Shown one piece after another: positions 1 to 8,352 of a stretch of DNA of 64,000 nt. How positions within the stretch are numbered: the first letter of the stretch is position 1; every line of letters starts with the position of its first letter. The notes under the pieces are model-generated. The model ran no database searches. It was not told where the DNA came from and was given only the letters and a program-made list of their open reading frames with translations. This DNA is from Lachnoclostridium sp. UBA1308 (GTDB lineage Bacteria > Bacillota > Clostridia > Lachnospirales > Lachnospiraceae): NCBI GenBank assembly GCA_002307215.1, contig DBTU01000047.1, positions 1 through 64,000 on the forward strand, read 5' to 3'. The position numbers and the translations under genes were made by a program.

Positions 1-10
1 ATAAATATCG

Positions 11-110
11 CCATATAGGAGCCGCTTTCGCTAAGTCGCATTACGTAGCGGTACATAAGGCTCTAAAGGACAGAGCCAAAGTACCGACGAATGCAAATAC
101 TCCTATATGG
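11..110. repeat. Long imperfect hairpin element (about 100 bp)
   Basis: The outer arms CCATATAGGAG (11-21) and CTCCTATATGG (100-110) are perfect reverse complements. Inside them, GCATT/AATGC (38-42/90-94), CGT/ACG (44-46/87-89), CGGTAC/GTACCG (49-54/81-86) and GGCTCT/AGAGCC (59-64/72-77) stack into one long arm. No ORF fits and there is no T-tract, so it does not look like a simple terminator. It could be a structured RNA or a small palindromic repeat; I do not recognise a named family. Confidence 0.55.
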
Positions 111-196
111 AAATCATTTTTTCCCAGTCCGGATACATCTCTTTGATGGCTGAACTGTAACACCTGATGGGAATATAATTCTAATGAAACCTTAAT

Positions 197-225
197 TTGA
201 ATAACCGGTTACTGAAGTCTATAAT
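197..225 (+). promoter_or_regulatory. SigA-type promoter of the 73-aa ORF
   Basis: TTGAAT (197-202), a 17-bp spacer and a perfect TATAAT (220-225) lie about 50 bp before the start codon at 277. Transcription would begin near 232. Confidence 0.6.
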
Positions 226-276
226 AAAGTTAGAATTATATTTTGCTACAGTATATCAGAAAAGAGGCGATTGTTT

Positions 277-498
277 ATGGTATTCTGGAAAAGAGTTGAG
301 ATCTACTGTGGATACTCCATCACAGAATTTACCGATCTGAAGGATGCATTGATAGCCCATGGAATCAGCTATGATGAGCGAAAAGTGAACCACAGGCTTA
401 CCAATGATCAAAAACACCATACCCAATATTATCTATATGTTCATAATAAAGATTTTGATAAGTCTATGTTTTGTACCTCCAACCGCAAGGTATCATGA
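277..498 (+). CDS. Small hypothetical protein (73 aa)
   Basis: I do not recognise this protein. It is a short soluble polypeptide starting MVFWKRVEIYCGYS with no signal peptide or membrane segment. The phrase TDLKDALIAHGISYDER resembles small signal-transducing or DUF2007-like proteins that compare paired residues, but this is only an impression. The ATG at 277 is chosen because AGAGGCG lies about 9 nt upstream; an in-frame TTG at 271 would sit too close to that site. A SigA promoter (197-225) is in front. Its stop abuts the 3' end of the convergent cysK, with no clear terminator between them. Confidence 0.6.
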   Translation: MVFWKRVEIYCGYSITEFTDLKDALIAHGISYDERKVNHRLTNDQKHHTQYYLYVHNKDFDKSMFCTSNRKVS

Positions 499-1428
499 TT
501 AACTGAACATCGGTGAGGTCAGATATCTCTCGCCGGTATCAGGAAGTAAAACAACGATTAATTTGCCTTCATTTTCTACCCTTTTCGCTACCTGTAGTGA
601 CGCCCAAAGTGCTGCTCCTGAGGATATTCCAACTAATACACCCTCAGTTCTTGCGATTTCCCTTCCGGTAGCAAAAGCATCATCATCTTCCACTGTAACA
701 ATCTCATTAATAATGCTTTTATTTAATGTATCCGGGACAAAATTAGGCCCTAAGCCTTGGATTTTATGTGGTCCCGAATGTCCTTCCGAGATTAGCGGTG
801 AGGATGCGGGTTCGACTGCGATAATTTGAATATTTGGGTTTTTAGACTTAAGATAAGCACCTACCCCGGAAATTGTTCCACCGGTTCCTATTCCTGCAAT
901 GAATATATCTACTTCACCTTCGGTTCCTTCCCAAATCTCGACACCTGTTGTCTCCTCATGTGCCTTGGGATTATTCGGATTATCAAACTGCGACGGTATA
1001 AAGCTATTCGGTGTATTCGCTTTAATTTCCAGAGATTTATCTACTGCACCTTTCATTCCCTTGTGCCCTTCTGTTAAAAACAGTTCGGCACCGTAAGCTT
1101 TCATCAGATTTCTGCGTTCGATACTCATGGATTCGGGCATGGTAATAATAAGTCTCAGTCCATAACTTGCACATACGCTAGCAAGACCGATTCCTGTATT
1201 CCCACTGGTAGGCTCAATTATCACCGTATCTTGATTGATTTTGCCACTTTGAAAAGCCTCTTCAATCATTTTCTTTGCAATACGATCTTTTACGCTTCCA
1301 CCCGGATTAAAGAACTCAAGTTTAGCAACGATTTTTGCTCCCACCTTATGATTTCGGTTATAGTTTGATAACTCAAGTAAAGGTGTGTTTCCGATTAACT
1401 CTGTTACTCTCTTCTTAAACTCAGCCAT
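499..1428 (-). CDS. cysK: Cysteine synthase (O-acetylserine sulfhydrylase)
   Basis: This PLP enzyme replaces the acetyl group of O-acetyl-L-serine with sulfide to give L-cysteine in the cytoplasm. The 309-aa length is normal for the CysK/CysM family. The PLP lysine is K47 in NPGGSVKDR; the substrate loop PTSGNTG and the phosphate-binding loop GIGTGGTISG are intact. GAGGTAAATA precedes the ATG. Upstream in the same direction are a decayed sulfhydrylase remnant and an Rrf2 regulator gene, a setting that suggests sulfur-responsive control as known for CymR-type Rrf2 proteins. CysK versus CysM cannot be separated with certainty by eye. Confidence 0.93.
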   Translation of the reverse strand: MAEFKKRVTELIGNTPLLELSNYNRNHKVGAKIVAKLEFFNPGGSVKDRIAKKMIEEAFQSGKINQDTVIIEPTSGNTGIGLASVCASYGLRLIITMPESMSIERRNLMKAYGAELFLTEGHKGMKGAVDKSLEIKANTPNSFIPSQFDNPNNPKAHEETTGVEIWEGTEGEVDIFIAGIGTGGTISGVGAYLKSKNPNIQIIAVEPASSPLISEGHSGPHKIQGLGPNFVPDTLNKSIINEIVTVEDDDAFATGREIARTEGVLVGISSGAALWASLQVAKRVENEGKLIVVLLPDTGERYLTSPMFS

Positions 1429-1460
1429 TATTTACCTCATTTCTATGCTGCCTTTTGTTT

Positions 1461-1709
1461 TTATCTATCATTTTCTAATGCCTGTGAAAGGTCATCAAGA
1501 ATGGCTTCCCAGTCAAATTTGCCGCTGTCTATGATGACTCTGCCTATGGTTGTTTCGTGTTAATGCTTATGTGCAGTTTCTGTAACTTTTTCAATATCGA
1601 TTAAATTACAATTCGGGTTACCAAAACTTTCTATAAAAATGGCTTTTGTATTAAGCCTGATAGCTTTCTCAAAATTAGTGAATGTGGGCGTTGGAATTTT
1701 ACTTTCCAT
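1461..1709 (-). pseudogene. Remnant of O-acetylhomoserine sulfhydrylase (MetY-like), internally deleted
   Basis: One minus-strand frame from ATG 1709 to TAA 1461 has a single in-frame stop (1560-1562). It reads KAIFIESFGNPNCNLIDIEK, then after the stop TTIGRVIIDSGKFDW, then ILDDLSQALE. These match, in order, the middle strand (usual form FIETLGNPN...DIE), the VDSGNFDW motif and the C-terminal helix of homocysteine synthase. The PLP-lysine region and most of the fold (about 430 aa normally) are missing. It lies between cysK and the Rrf2 gene, so it probably once belonged to that sulfur-assimilation cluster. It fills most of the 312-bp gap after cysK. Confidence 0.7.
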
Positions 1710-1740
1710 AATCATGAATATTCCATCCTAAATGCTGTTA

Positions 1741-2178
1741 TTAAATTGTATAATCTTCATCAGTCTTACTACGTTTTCGATTCACAAGATCCTGAAGGGT
1801 AATATTGTCTACCACCGAATTAATCGCATTATACAATTTCTGCCATACCTCTCTGGTTACGCATTCACTGCTTCTGCAACAATCATGCGATTTCTCCTCA
1901 ATGCAGTCCACCGGTACAAGACTTCCCTCCGTAAGTCGAAGTATCATCCCTACCGTATATTCTGAGAGATCCTTAGTCAATTTGTATCCTCCCTGCGCAC
2001 CTCGAATACTTTTCACGTATCCGGCATGGTTAAGCAGGGATATAATCTGCTCTAGGTACTTATCGGAAATGTCCTGACGAGCCGCTATGCTCTTAATTGT
2101 AATCTGCTCTCCTGTACTGTTCAATGCCAAATCCAACATCAATCGCAGGGCATACCTTCCTTTTGTTGAAACTTTCAT
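1741..2178 (-). CDS. Rrf2-family transcriptional regulator (IscR/CymR-like)
   Basis: A 145-aa DNA-binding protein with an N-terminal winged helix-turn-helix (MKVSTKGRYALRLMLDLA, recognition helix near residues 25-50 with DISDKYLEQI, wing near GGYKL). Four cysteines cluster in CIEEKSHDCCRSSEC, where IscR carries its three Fe-S ligands, so Fe-S sensing is possible; spacing differs from the classical C-x5-C-x5-C. Neighbouring cysK and the MetY remnant favour a CymR-like sulfur role instead. The start at 2178 has GGAGGATACATA before it; the 30 extra codons of the longer frame are ignored. The peroxiredoxin gene lies upstream in the same direction. Confidence 0.85.
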   Translation of the reverse strand: MKVSTKGRYALRLMLDLALNSTGEQITIKSIAARQDISDKYLEQIISLLNHAGYVKSIRGAQGGYKLTKDLSEYTVGMILRLTEGSLVPVDCIEEKSHDCCRSSECVTREVWQKLYNAINSVVDNITLQDLVNRKRSKTDEDYTI

Positions 2179-2221
2179 TATGTATCCTCCAAATAATCCA
2201 TAAATCGGATTCGATATCAAA

Positions 2222-2250
2222 ATATTAACATAGGATGCGTTAGAATTCAA
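2222..2250 (-). promoter_or_regulatory. SigA-type promoter of the Rrf2 gene
   Basis: On the minus strand TTGAAT (2250-2245), 17 bp, then TAATAT (2227-2222). Just downstream, at 2204-2215, ATCG-gatt-CGAT forms a small palindrome over the predicted start of transcription that could be an autoregulatory operator. The promoter lies between the peroxiredoxin stop and the Rrf2 start, so the regulator need not depend on read-through. Confidence 0.5.
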
Positions 2251-2295
2251 TCCTGTCTTTGATTTCAAGTGCTAACAGCGCAGATTCTACATTAA

Positions 2296-3069
2296 TTATT
2301 TTCGTATTATTTTTTTTCGTTCTTCCAGTAATGCCGAGGGAAACGGATTAATTTCCGGTTCACTTTCAGGACTATATGCACTACAATCAGATTGCCTAAA
2401 AACTAAGAACCAATCTAAGCAATACATATTTTCATTTACTTTATTCATTCTCTCTGTAGCGGAATTACAGGTTGACGGAGGTGGTAATATGACATCATCC
2501 CCGGGCATCCAATCTGCAGGTGTCTCAGCATTTCCACAATCCGTCTCTTGTAACGCCATTACCAACCGTCTGATTTCCTTAATATTTCGCCCTACCATCT
2601 TCGGATAATATAAAATAGCTCTGATTTTCGCTTCCGGATCAATGATAAAAACCGCTCTCACGGATTGTGCTTTGGAAACATTGCTATGCTGCAACGCATA
2701 TTTATCAACTACTTCCGTAGAGATATCCGCAATCAATGGAAAAGTTATCTCTATATGTTTCATATCTTTCCATACCAGTTCTTTCATTTTTCTTACCCAT
2801 GCGATGTGGGAATAAACTGATGCTATAGAAAGACCGATAATCTCAACATCAATTTTCTCAAATTCTTCCTTCATGGAAGCTAAGGTCATGAGTTCTGTTG
2901 TACAGACCGGTGAGAAATCCATCACAAAGCTGAATAATATGACCCATTTATCGCTATAGTCCCCTGGGAAATTGATTTCCCCCTGTGTCGTTATCGCGTA
3001 AAATGCCGGAGCAGTATCACCTATCATAGGCATTCCTGTCGCTTTTTTTTCCTCACAATCATCCTTCAT
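2296..3069 (-). CDS. Peroxiredoxin, Prx6/1-Cys-like subfamily with C-terminal extension
   Basis: A thiol peroxidase expected to reduce hydrogen peroxide and organic peroxides in the cytoplasm. The thioredoxin-fold core holds peroxidatic Cys56 in DFSPVCTTE, the typical P-x3-T-x2-C-like active site, followed by the partner Arg near VRAVFIIDP. The domain runs to about residue 210 (GDDVILPPP), as in Prx6 proteins. About 45 further residues contain extra cysteines (CNSATERMNK, YCLDWFLV, SDCSAY), which could act as resolving cysteines or may be a tail acquired by extension. AGGAGGATACT precedes the ATG at 3069. It precedes the Rrf2 gene in the same direction, which fits a redox or sulfur stress setting. 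Confidence 0.88.
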   Translation of the reverse strand: MKDDCEEKKATGMPMIGDTAPAFYAITTQGEINFPGDYSDKWVILFSFVMDFSPVCTTELMTLASMKEEFEKIDVEIIGLSIASVYSHIAWVRKMKELVWKDMKHIEITFPLIADISTEVVDKYALQHSNVSKAQSVRAVFIIDPEAKIRAILYYPKMVGRNIKEIRRLVMALQETDCGNAETPADWMPGDDVILPPPSTCNSATERMNKVNENMYCLDWFLVFRQSDCSAYSPESEPEINPFPSALLEERKKIIRK

Positions 3070-3217
3070 AGTATCCTCCTATCGTGTATCCGCTATTTGA
3101 ATACACTATGATAAAATTGTCTGATACTACAAAGATATGTTGTAATCCTTCCTCTGCTACTATATTTAATTTATTCTGTGAGCTTAATCAAACATAGGTT
3201 CATGTCGTTTACCGTCA

Positions 3218-3718
3218 TCAGGTATTATTCATAGTCGTCTGTAAGCGCTTCAAACACAGCGCACCCAAAATACCGATCAGTATACCTGATATTACTCCTG
3301 AGATAATGATAAAGGGTAGATAATAGATGATATATAAATTATCAACCACAAAAATTGCTACAATAATTTGTCCGATATTGTGAGATACTCCTCCGATAAC
3401 ACTCACACCGACCATACTAAACAATTTACATTTCTTAATAATAGTCATCATCGCCCAGCTGAGTAGCCCTCCGGCAACGCTGTACATCATAGTTGACAAA
3501 TTACCGAAGGTAAAGCCAACCAGAATAATACGCACCAGTGATAACGCAAAGGCCTGCCGTACACCCAGTAAATATAATGACACTAATACAACAATATTTG
3601 CCAGGCCGAGTTTTATCCCATAGATTGGAATCGGAAGTGGAATTAATGATTCGATGTAGCTTAAAACAAATGCCAAAGCTATCAACAAACCATAGATTGC
3701 AACCTTTTTAGATTTCAT
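3218..3718 (-). CDS. Gx transporter family membrane protein (Hpre_diP_synt_I type)
   Basis: A 166-aa integral membrane protein with about five hydrophobic helices, starting MKSKKVAIYGLLIALAFVLS. The segments PLPIPIYGIKLGLANIVVL and GGVSHNIGQI are typical of the family long annotated as heptaprenyl diphosphate synthase component I and now called Gx transporter. The fold resembles S components of ECF transporters, so small-molecule uptake is likely; the substrate is unknown. The ATG at 3718 follows ATGGAGATTTTT. The upstream NusG_II gene ends at 3751 and the divergent apbE is next, an arrangement associated in the literature with flavinylated extracytosolic redox proteins. Confidence 0.82.
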   Translation of the reverse strand: MKSKKVAIYGLLIALAFVLSYIESLIPLPIPIYGIKLGLANIVVLVSLYLLGVRQAFALSLVRIILVGFTFGNLSTMMYSVAGGLLSWAMMTIIKKCKLFSMVGVSVIGGVSHNIGQIIVAIFVVDNLYIIYYLPFIIISGVISGILIGILGALCLKRLQTTMNNT

Positions 3719-3750
3719 AAAAATCTCCATTCTGCTGTTTTCATTATTCC

Positions 3751-4119
3751 TCATTTTGCAATGGTATCAATATCATTATCCTCACTTCCGACTACCTCCA
3801 GCACTACTTTATTCGGCAGACAGACAATCGTTTCATGATTATAATGAATTTTCCTCTGTGAAACACAGAGCTTATCGGGGCAGCTTGCTTCAATCATATC
3901 CGCATAACCGTCTTTAATCACTACGATATTGTAAGCTCCATTCGCGCATTTTATTTTATATTCTGTTTCAATATTTAAATCCAGCGTATCATATACTTGT
4001 CCATCAACAGTGATTACCAGTTTACCACCCTCTTTTTTAGTTACACTCATCAGGAAGAAAATCAACAGACAGACAACGATTACTGCGCAGATCATAATAA
4101 TATCATTTCTTCTTATCAT
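3751..4119 (-). CDS. NusG domain II-containing membrane-anchored protein
   Basis: A 122-aa protein with one N-terminal transmembrane helix (about residues 7-26) and an outward-facing NusG_II-like beta domain. The core shows GGKLVITVDGQVYDTL and the conserved ASCPDKLCVSQRKI stretch with its cysteine pair, followed by IVCLPNKVVLEV. Despite the name it is not the transcription factor NusG. The ATG at 4119 is preferred because GGGAGCTATT is correctly placed; ATG 4131 would lie on a GC hairpin (4134-4148). It heads a two-gene unit with the Gx gene and has its own promoter (4238-4266). Confidence 0.85.
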   Translation of the reverse strand: MIRRNDIIMICAVIVVCLLIFFLMSVTKKEGGKLVITVDGQVYDTLDLNIETEYKIKCANGAYNIVVIKDGYADMIEASCPDKLCVSQRKIHYNHETIVCLPNKVVLEVVGSEDNDIDTIAK

Positions 4120-4237
4120 AATAGCTCCCATGGGCCGCCTTCGGCGGATCTCTATACGGCAGTCAAACAGTTCAAAAACTAATTAAAAAGCGCGCCAAAC
4201 AGCCAACGGTAATAGCTGTATGTATTTACCAAGCACA

Positions 4238-4266
4238 ATATTATTCTTATCACAATAAAATGTCAA
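4238..4266 (-). promoter_or_regulatory. Promoter of the NusG_II-Gx unit
   Basis: On the minus strand TTGACA (4266-4261), a 17-bp spacer and TAATAT (4243-4238). The transcript would have a leader of about 110 nt that includes a small GC hairpin (CCGCC-ttc-GGCGG) at 4134-4148 just before the coding region. Confidence 0.65.
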
Positions 4267-4325
4267 GAAAAGTGAATACAATTCGGCCTTTTAGATAACC
4301 ATTTAACTGTCATCTATGGAAGTTC

Positions 4326-4354
4326 TTGACAGGAATATTTATTTTTTCTACAAT
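4326..4354 (+). promoter_or_regulatory. SigA promoter of apbE
   Basis: A perfect TTGACA (4326-4331), 17 bp, then TACAAT (4349-4354), about 30 bp before the apbE start. It is divergent from the NusG_II promoter about 60 bp away, so both units could share regulation. Confidence 0.72.
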
Positions 4355-4383
4355 AATAGCAAATTCAACTGTCAGGAGATCCC

Positions 4384-5460
4384 ATGATTAAATTCATAAA
4401 ACGAAAACTTACTAATATCAAACGAAATAATCTCACAACGATCTCAGTTCTTGTATTACTTTTATTCTTTTCCGGCTGTGGTAATGCATCGAAAGGCAAT
4501 AGTCAGGAGTCTTCATCAAAGGAATATATAACCAGATCAGATTTTCTTCTGAATACCCAGATAACAATTAATCTTTATGATAAACAAGATAAGGACGTTT
4601 TGGATGGATGTTTTCAACTGATTTCAAAATATGAGAATATCTACTCTCGTACTTTAGAAAGCAGTGAATTATACTCACTAAACAACGGTACTGTATCACA
4701 TGTTGGACAAACCTATCAAATTTCAGACGAACTATCAGATTTGCTTACCCATGGTCTGTACTATAGCAAGCTGTCCGGCGGAGCCTTTGATATTTCAATC
4801 GAACCGCTTACATCCCTATGGGATTTTACCGCATCAAATCCAACGTTGCCGTCAGATAACGATATATGGAAGGCCATACCATTGGTTGATTATAAAAATA
4901 TAAGACTGAATAAAAACGAAGTGACCTTTTTGAAGGATGGCATCGGGATTGATCTCGGAGCAATCGCAAAAGGCTATATTGCTGACCGACTAAAAGACTA
5001 TCTGCTAGCAGCCGGTGTGAAAAGCGCTCTAATTAACCTGGGTGGCAATGTATTATGTGTCGGTGAAAAACCGGATGGCTCCCCGTTTCATGTCGGTATC
5101 CAGAAACCATTTGCGGACCGCAATGAGATCGTCGGCGTAATGGATATCGATAATCTCTCCGTGGTATCCTCCGGTATATACGAACGTTGCTTTACCATAG
5201 ACGGGGTCTTATATCATCATATATTAAATCCAAAATCAGGTTATCCCTATGATAATAATCTGGTATCCGTAACGATTATATCGAAGCTGTCTGTGGATGG
5301 CGATGGTCTGAGCACCACCTGCTTTGCACTTGGTCTTGATAAAGGACTTGAATTGATTGAAAGCATACCGGATACTTATGCAATCTTCATAACCTCTGAA
5401 TATGAAATCCATTACTCCAAGGGGTTTCTGGATACCTTCCATTTTACACCACAGAAATAA
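4384..5460 (+). CDS. apbE: FAD:protein FMN transferase, lipoprotein
   Basis: ApbE moves the FMN part of FAD onto a Ser or Thr of target proteins outside the membrane, using Mg2+. The 358-aa protein has a lipoprotein signal (LLLFFSGCGNA, lipobox Cys near residue 32), so it should sit on the outer face of the membrane. Family motifs are present: GGAFDISIEPLTSLWDF, GIDLGAIAKGYIADRL, LINLGGNVLCVG and VVSSGIYERCF, and a late SVDGDGLSTTCFALG. AGGAGAT lies upstream of the ATG. A likely client, the FMN-binding protein with an SGAT motif, is encoded at 9857-10243. A GC hairpin (5464-5490) follows. Confidence 0.93.
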   Translation: MIKFIKRKLTNIKRNNLTTISVLVLLLFFSGCGNASKGNSQESSSKEYITRSDFLLNTQITINLYDKQDKDVLDGCFQLISKYENIYSRTLESSELYSLNNGTVSHVGQTYQISDELSDLLTHGLYYSKLSGGAFDISIEPLTSLWDFTASNPTLPSDNDIWKAIPLVDYKNIRLNKNEVTFLKDGIGIDLGAIAKGYIADRLKDYLLAAGVKSALINLGGNVLCVGEKPDGSPFHVGIQKPFADRNEIVGVMDIDNLSVVSSGIYERCFTIDGVLYHHILNPKSGYPYDNNLVSVTIISKLSVDGDGLSTTCFALGLDKGLELIESIPDTYAIFITSEYEIHYSKGFLDTFHFTPQK

Positions 5461-5463
5461 ACC

Positions 5464-5490
5464 AAGGGGTTTTTGTAAAAGCCCCTTCAT
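5464..5490 (+). terminator. Hairpin after apbE
   Basis: AAGGGGtTTT and AAAgCCCCTT form a stem just behind the apbE stop. No T-run follows, so it may be a weak terminator or an mRNA-stabilising hairpin. Confidence 0.4.
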
Positions 5491-5726
5491 ACTAATTCAA
5501 CCCTACAATCATAACATAGGTAACAATCTCATGCTTTTCCGCTATTTCTTCGATATGACTTTCTCAAAACATCTGATATTCTATATCTTTACCATCATTA
5601 CTGCCTTCCCGACAATGATTATTAACTTCTTTCATAATAAATATATAGTACTATATATGTTTCCTTTAACATACGCGGCTTATCTCGAATATGATGATAT
5701 ATGACATAAAGAAAGGAGCTGATTTT

Positions 5727-6752
5727 ATGTTAATTTTCACTGCATTCACCCTGAGTCCTTGGATATCTGTAGGCCTGATTCTAGCAATATCGAATAATAT
5801 TCTGTTACTGACCCTGTTTGGATCCGTGCTGCTTGTAATCTTTGGCCTTTTATATACACTGCGCCTTAAGAAAAAGGATAAAAATCGTGAGGTTGTACGT
5901 CCGGTTACCGAGATTATCGGAAGTGTTCCCGAACGAATAGCCGAACTAAATCAGGAATTAAAACCCTTTGGTTTCGTCTATGAACCCTATCAGGATATCT
6001 TCTATTCACTTATGAATCCCTGGCAGCGTGAGCTTGGCTACTGCAGACTTTATGATGAGGCAAGTGCTGCTCTCAGTATGATAATAGACTGCGAACCAAT
6101 CACCTTCGAATATAATGGCCGCAAGTGGCTCATTGAATTATGGAAAGGTCAATATGGTATGACCACCGGGGGTGAAATCGGAATCTATTACTCGACAGTC
6201 CCAAATTTAGATATTCCCGGAATATTTACCGGTACTTTCTACTATAGTGTAAGCAATGAAGAGTGTATCAACATGTCTTTTGCGCTACGTAAAAACGGTA
6301 ATATTCTCTTTACCCGAAATGGTTATCATTGGTGGCTTACCGGGTTTAAATTAGGCGAATTCTCGAAACCCTCCGAGCTATCAATGGACGCGATACTTGA
6401 ATTATACGATAGAAGGATGGCTTATACCTTTGTTAACGCATTACAAAAGGCCGGATATAAGGAGGATGAATTTTCTGTCTCCGGTAGTAAGGTCATGATA
6501 CATTTTAAAAAACCTCATACGCCACAGCCGATTACAAGAACAGCCTTTACCGATTTTATCATGCTACGGAATAATGAATCCTACTGTAATGCCTATAATC
6601 ATTTGACCGCTGATTATCCTGATACCATTGATAAGTTAGAGGTTGTACGCAAGGAGTCTCCGGGTATGTATGATCAAATCATGAACATTGGTAAACCGAA
6701 AGCTGCTTATGAAGCCTATCACAGTTTAAAAGATCATGTGGATAGTCAATAG
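5727..6752 (+). CDS. DUF4474 domain protein, membrane-anchored
   Basis: A 341-aa protein with two hydrophobic segments near the N-terminus (about residues 5-22 and 25-45) followed by a soluble domain. The domain reads PFGFVYEPYQDIFYSLMN, GYCRLYDEASA, DCEPITFEYNGRKWLIELW and KGQYGMTTGGEIGIY, which I recognise as DUF4474. Its function is unknown. The start at 5727 is fixed by AAAGGAGCTGATTTT. Twenty-two bases separate it from the metallophosphoesterase gene, suggesting one transcript. The roughly 230-bp gap before it holds nothing I can name. Confidence 0.82.
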   Translation: MLIFTAFTLSPWISVGLILAISNNILLLTLFGSVLLVIFGLLYTLRLKKKDKNREVVRPVTEIIGSVPERIAELNQELKPFGFVYEPYQDIFYSLMNPWQRELGYCRLYDEASAALSMIIDCEPITFEYNGRKWLIELWKGQYGMTTGGEIGIYYSTVPNLDIPGIFTGTFYYSVSNEECINMSFALRKNGNILFTRNGYHWWLTGFKLGEFSKPSELSMDAILELYDRRMAYTFVNALQKAGYKEDEFSVSGSKVMIHFKKPHTPQPITRTAFTDFIMLRNNESYCNAYNHLTADYPDTIDKLEVVRKESPGMYDQIMNIGKPKAAYEAYHSLKDHVDSQ

Positions 6753-6774
6753 TATTCAGAAGGGAGAGAGACTA

Positions 6775-7710
6775 TTGTCAGTATCAAAACGTTTATCTAA
6801 AGCATATATAAGCTCCCAAACGGTAACCTTTGATGAAAACTCCCGGATTGTAATTATGAGTGACTGTCACAGGGGAAATGGTAGCTGGGGTGATAATTTT
6901 TCTAATAACCAGAACTTATATTTTGCTGCACTTTATTATTATTACCAAAATGGATATACGTATATTGAAGTTGGCGATGGTGATGAATTGTGGGAAAATC
7001 GTGCAATGAATGATATCATTGGCGCCCATAGTGACGCATTCTGGTTGATGTCACTATTATATAAGGATAACCGCTTCTATATGCTTTATGGGAATCATGA
7101 TATCATTAAAAAAGATCAACGGTATGCCCAAACAAATTGCCATGAGTTCTTTTGTGACAGTCTCAATTCCACACAACCTCTCTTTCCGAATATTAAATTT
7201 AACGAAGGGTTGATCCTGCGTTTCCGCAGCCCTGAATTTCAGATTTTTCTGACACATGGACATCAGGCAGACCCTCTCAATGACACCTATTGGCGTCTTT
7301 CCAGATTCTTAGTCCGTTATTTATGGAAACCGCTCGAATTAATCGGTGTTAAGGATCCTACCAGTGCTGCAAAGAATAATGAAAAGAAGAATTCCGTCGA
7401 GAAAAAATTGATGGAATGGTCAAAAAAGAACAATCAGCTTATCATCTGTGGCCATACTCACAGACCTGTCTTTCCAAAGATTGGAGAGCCCTTATATTTT
7501 AATGACGGCAGCTGTGTACATCCCCGCTGCATCACTGCAATCGAAATAAAATACGGAACTATATCCCTTGTCAAATGGGCTATGATGACGAAGCCGGACC
7601 GCACTCTTTATGTCGGACGTGAGATACTGGAGGGTCCGGTAAAGTTGAGTGCTTATTATAACATGACGAATCAACCTGCAAAGTCCGCATCCGTTCATAA
7701 AGCAATATAA
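6775..7710 (+). CDS. Calcineurin-like metallophosphoesterase
   Basis: A 311-aa phosphoesterase of the two-metal calcineurin superfamily. All blocks are visible: SDCHRG (D-x-H variant), GDGDE (GDxxD-like), GNHD, a later THGH and the C-terminal CGHTHRP. The natural substrate cannot be told from sequence. The likely start is TTG 6775, placed after AGGGAGAGAG; an ATG at 6736 would overlap the end of the DUF4474 gene in another frame. No signal peptide is seen. A strong hairpin with a T-run (7730-7798) follows the stop. Confidence 0.85.
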   Translation: MSVSKRLSKAYISSQTVTFDENSRIVIMSDCHRGNGSWGDNFSNNQNLYFAALYYYYQNGYTYIEVGDGDELWENRAMNDIIGAHSDAFWLMSLLYKDNRFYMLYGNHDIIKKDQRYAQTNCHEFFCDSLNSTQPLFPNIKFNEGLILRFRSPEFQIFLTHGHQADPLNDTYWRLSRFLVRYLWKPLELIGVKDPTSAAKNNEKKNSVEKKLMEWSKKNNQLIICGHTHRPVFPKIGEPLYFNDGSCVHPRCITAIEIKYGTISLVKWAMMTKPDRTLYVGREILEGPVKLSAYYNMTNQPAKSASVHKAI

Positions 7711-7729
7711 TATTTATATACTAAATTTA

Positions 7730-7798
7730 CTGGGGCTCGTGCATATCAATTATTCAGATGCTTCTGTTATTCACGCCCCAGCAGTTTATTTCTTTTTT
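7730..7798 (+). terminator. Rho-independent terminator
   Basis: CTGGGGC...GTG (7730-7741) pairs with CACGCCCCAG (7772-7781), followed by a T-rich run ending TTTCTTTTTT. It lies between the convergent metallophosphoesterase and flavin reductase genes and overlaps the end of the latter. Confidence 0.7.
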
Positions 7799-8352
7799 AC
7801 CGAATAGCCAAATTTACCGAGAAGCTCCCCCAGTCCGTAATACTCCCCATGGGAATATACAATCAGCCCCGACTGATTTAGGTGAAAACGTCCTTCCTTA
7901 TCCATATGTTTCTTATCTACCGCAACGCTTACTACCTCCGCAAGGAACATATCATGTGTTCCAAGCGGAATAATATCCTTTACAATACATTCAATGTTCA
8001 CAGGACTTTCCGCAATGAGCGGGGCTGATACCTTTTTTGCCATCATTGGTGTGAGCCTCATCTTACTGAATTTATCCACATCTCTGCCGGATTTCACACC
8101 GCAGTAATCTGCTTGCTTCAACAGATCCTTAGTAACAAGATTTATCACAAATTCCTTATTTTCCTTAATCAAATCATAGGAATAGCGCTCCTTACGTATC
8201 GATATTGAAACCATTGCTGGGCTGCTGCAAATGGTGCCTGCCCAAGCGATTGTAATAATATTCGGTTTATCATCTATTTTCCCGCAGCTTACCATAACAG
8301 CCGGAATTGGATACAGCATATTACCGGGCTTCCAATACTCTTTTTCGATCAT
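7786..8352 (-). CDS. Flavin reductase family protein (flavoredoxin-like)
   Basis: A 188-aa protein of the split-barrel FMN-binding flavin reductase family. It starts MIEKEYWKPGNMLYPIPAVM and shows the FMN-binding strand ITIAWAGTICSSPAMVSISI, the RKERYSYDLIKENKEFVIN stretch and the NIECIVKDIIPLGTHDMF stretch, as in flavoredoxins. It probably passes electrons between reduced pyridine nucleotides or ferredoxin and flavin in the cytoplasm. AAGGAGTTGTATC precedes the ATG. It is convergent with the gene to its left and divergent from the TetR gene, about 380 bp away. Confidence 0.9.
   Translation of the reverse strand: MIEKEYWKPGNMLYPIPAVMVSCGKIDDKPNIITIAWAGTICSSPAMVSISIRKERYSYDLIKENKEFVINLVTKDLLKQADYCGVKSGRDVDKFSKMRLTPMMAKKVSAPLIAESPVNIECIVKDIIPLGTHDMFLAEVVSVAVDKKHMDKEGRFHLNQSGLIVYSHGEYYGLGELLGKFGYSVKKK

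Noticed and set aside
5402..5704. Plus-strand 100-codon frame between apbE and the DUF4474 gene
   Set aside because: It overlaps the end of apbE in another frame, lacks a ribosome site and shows no family features.
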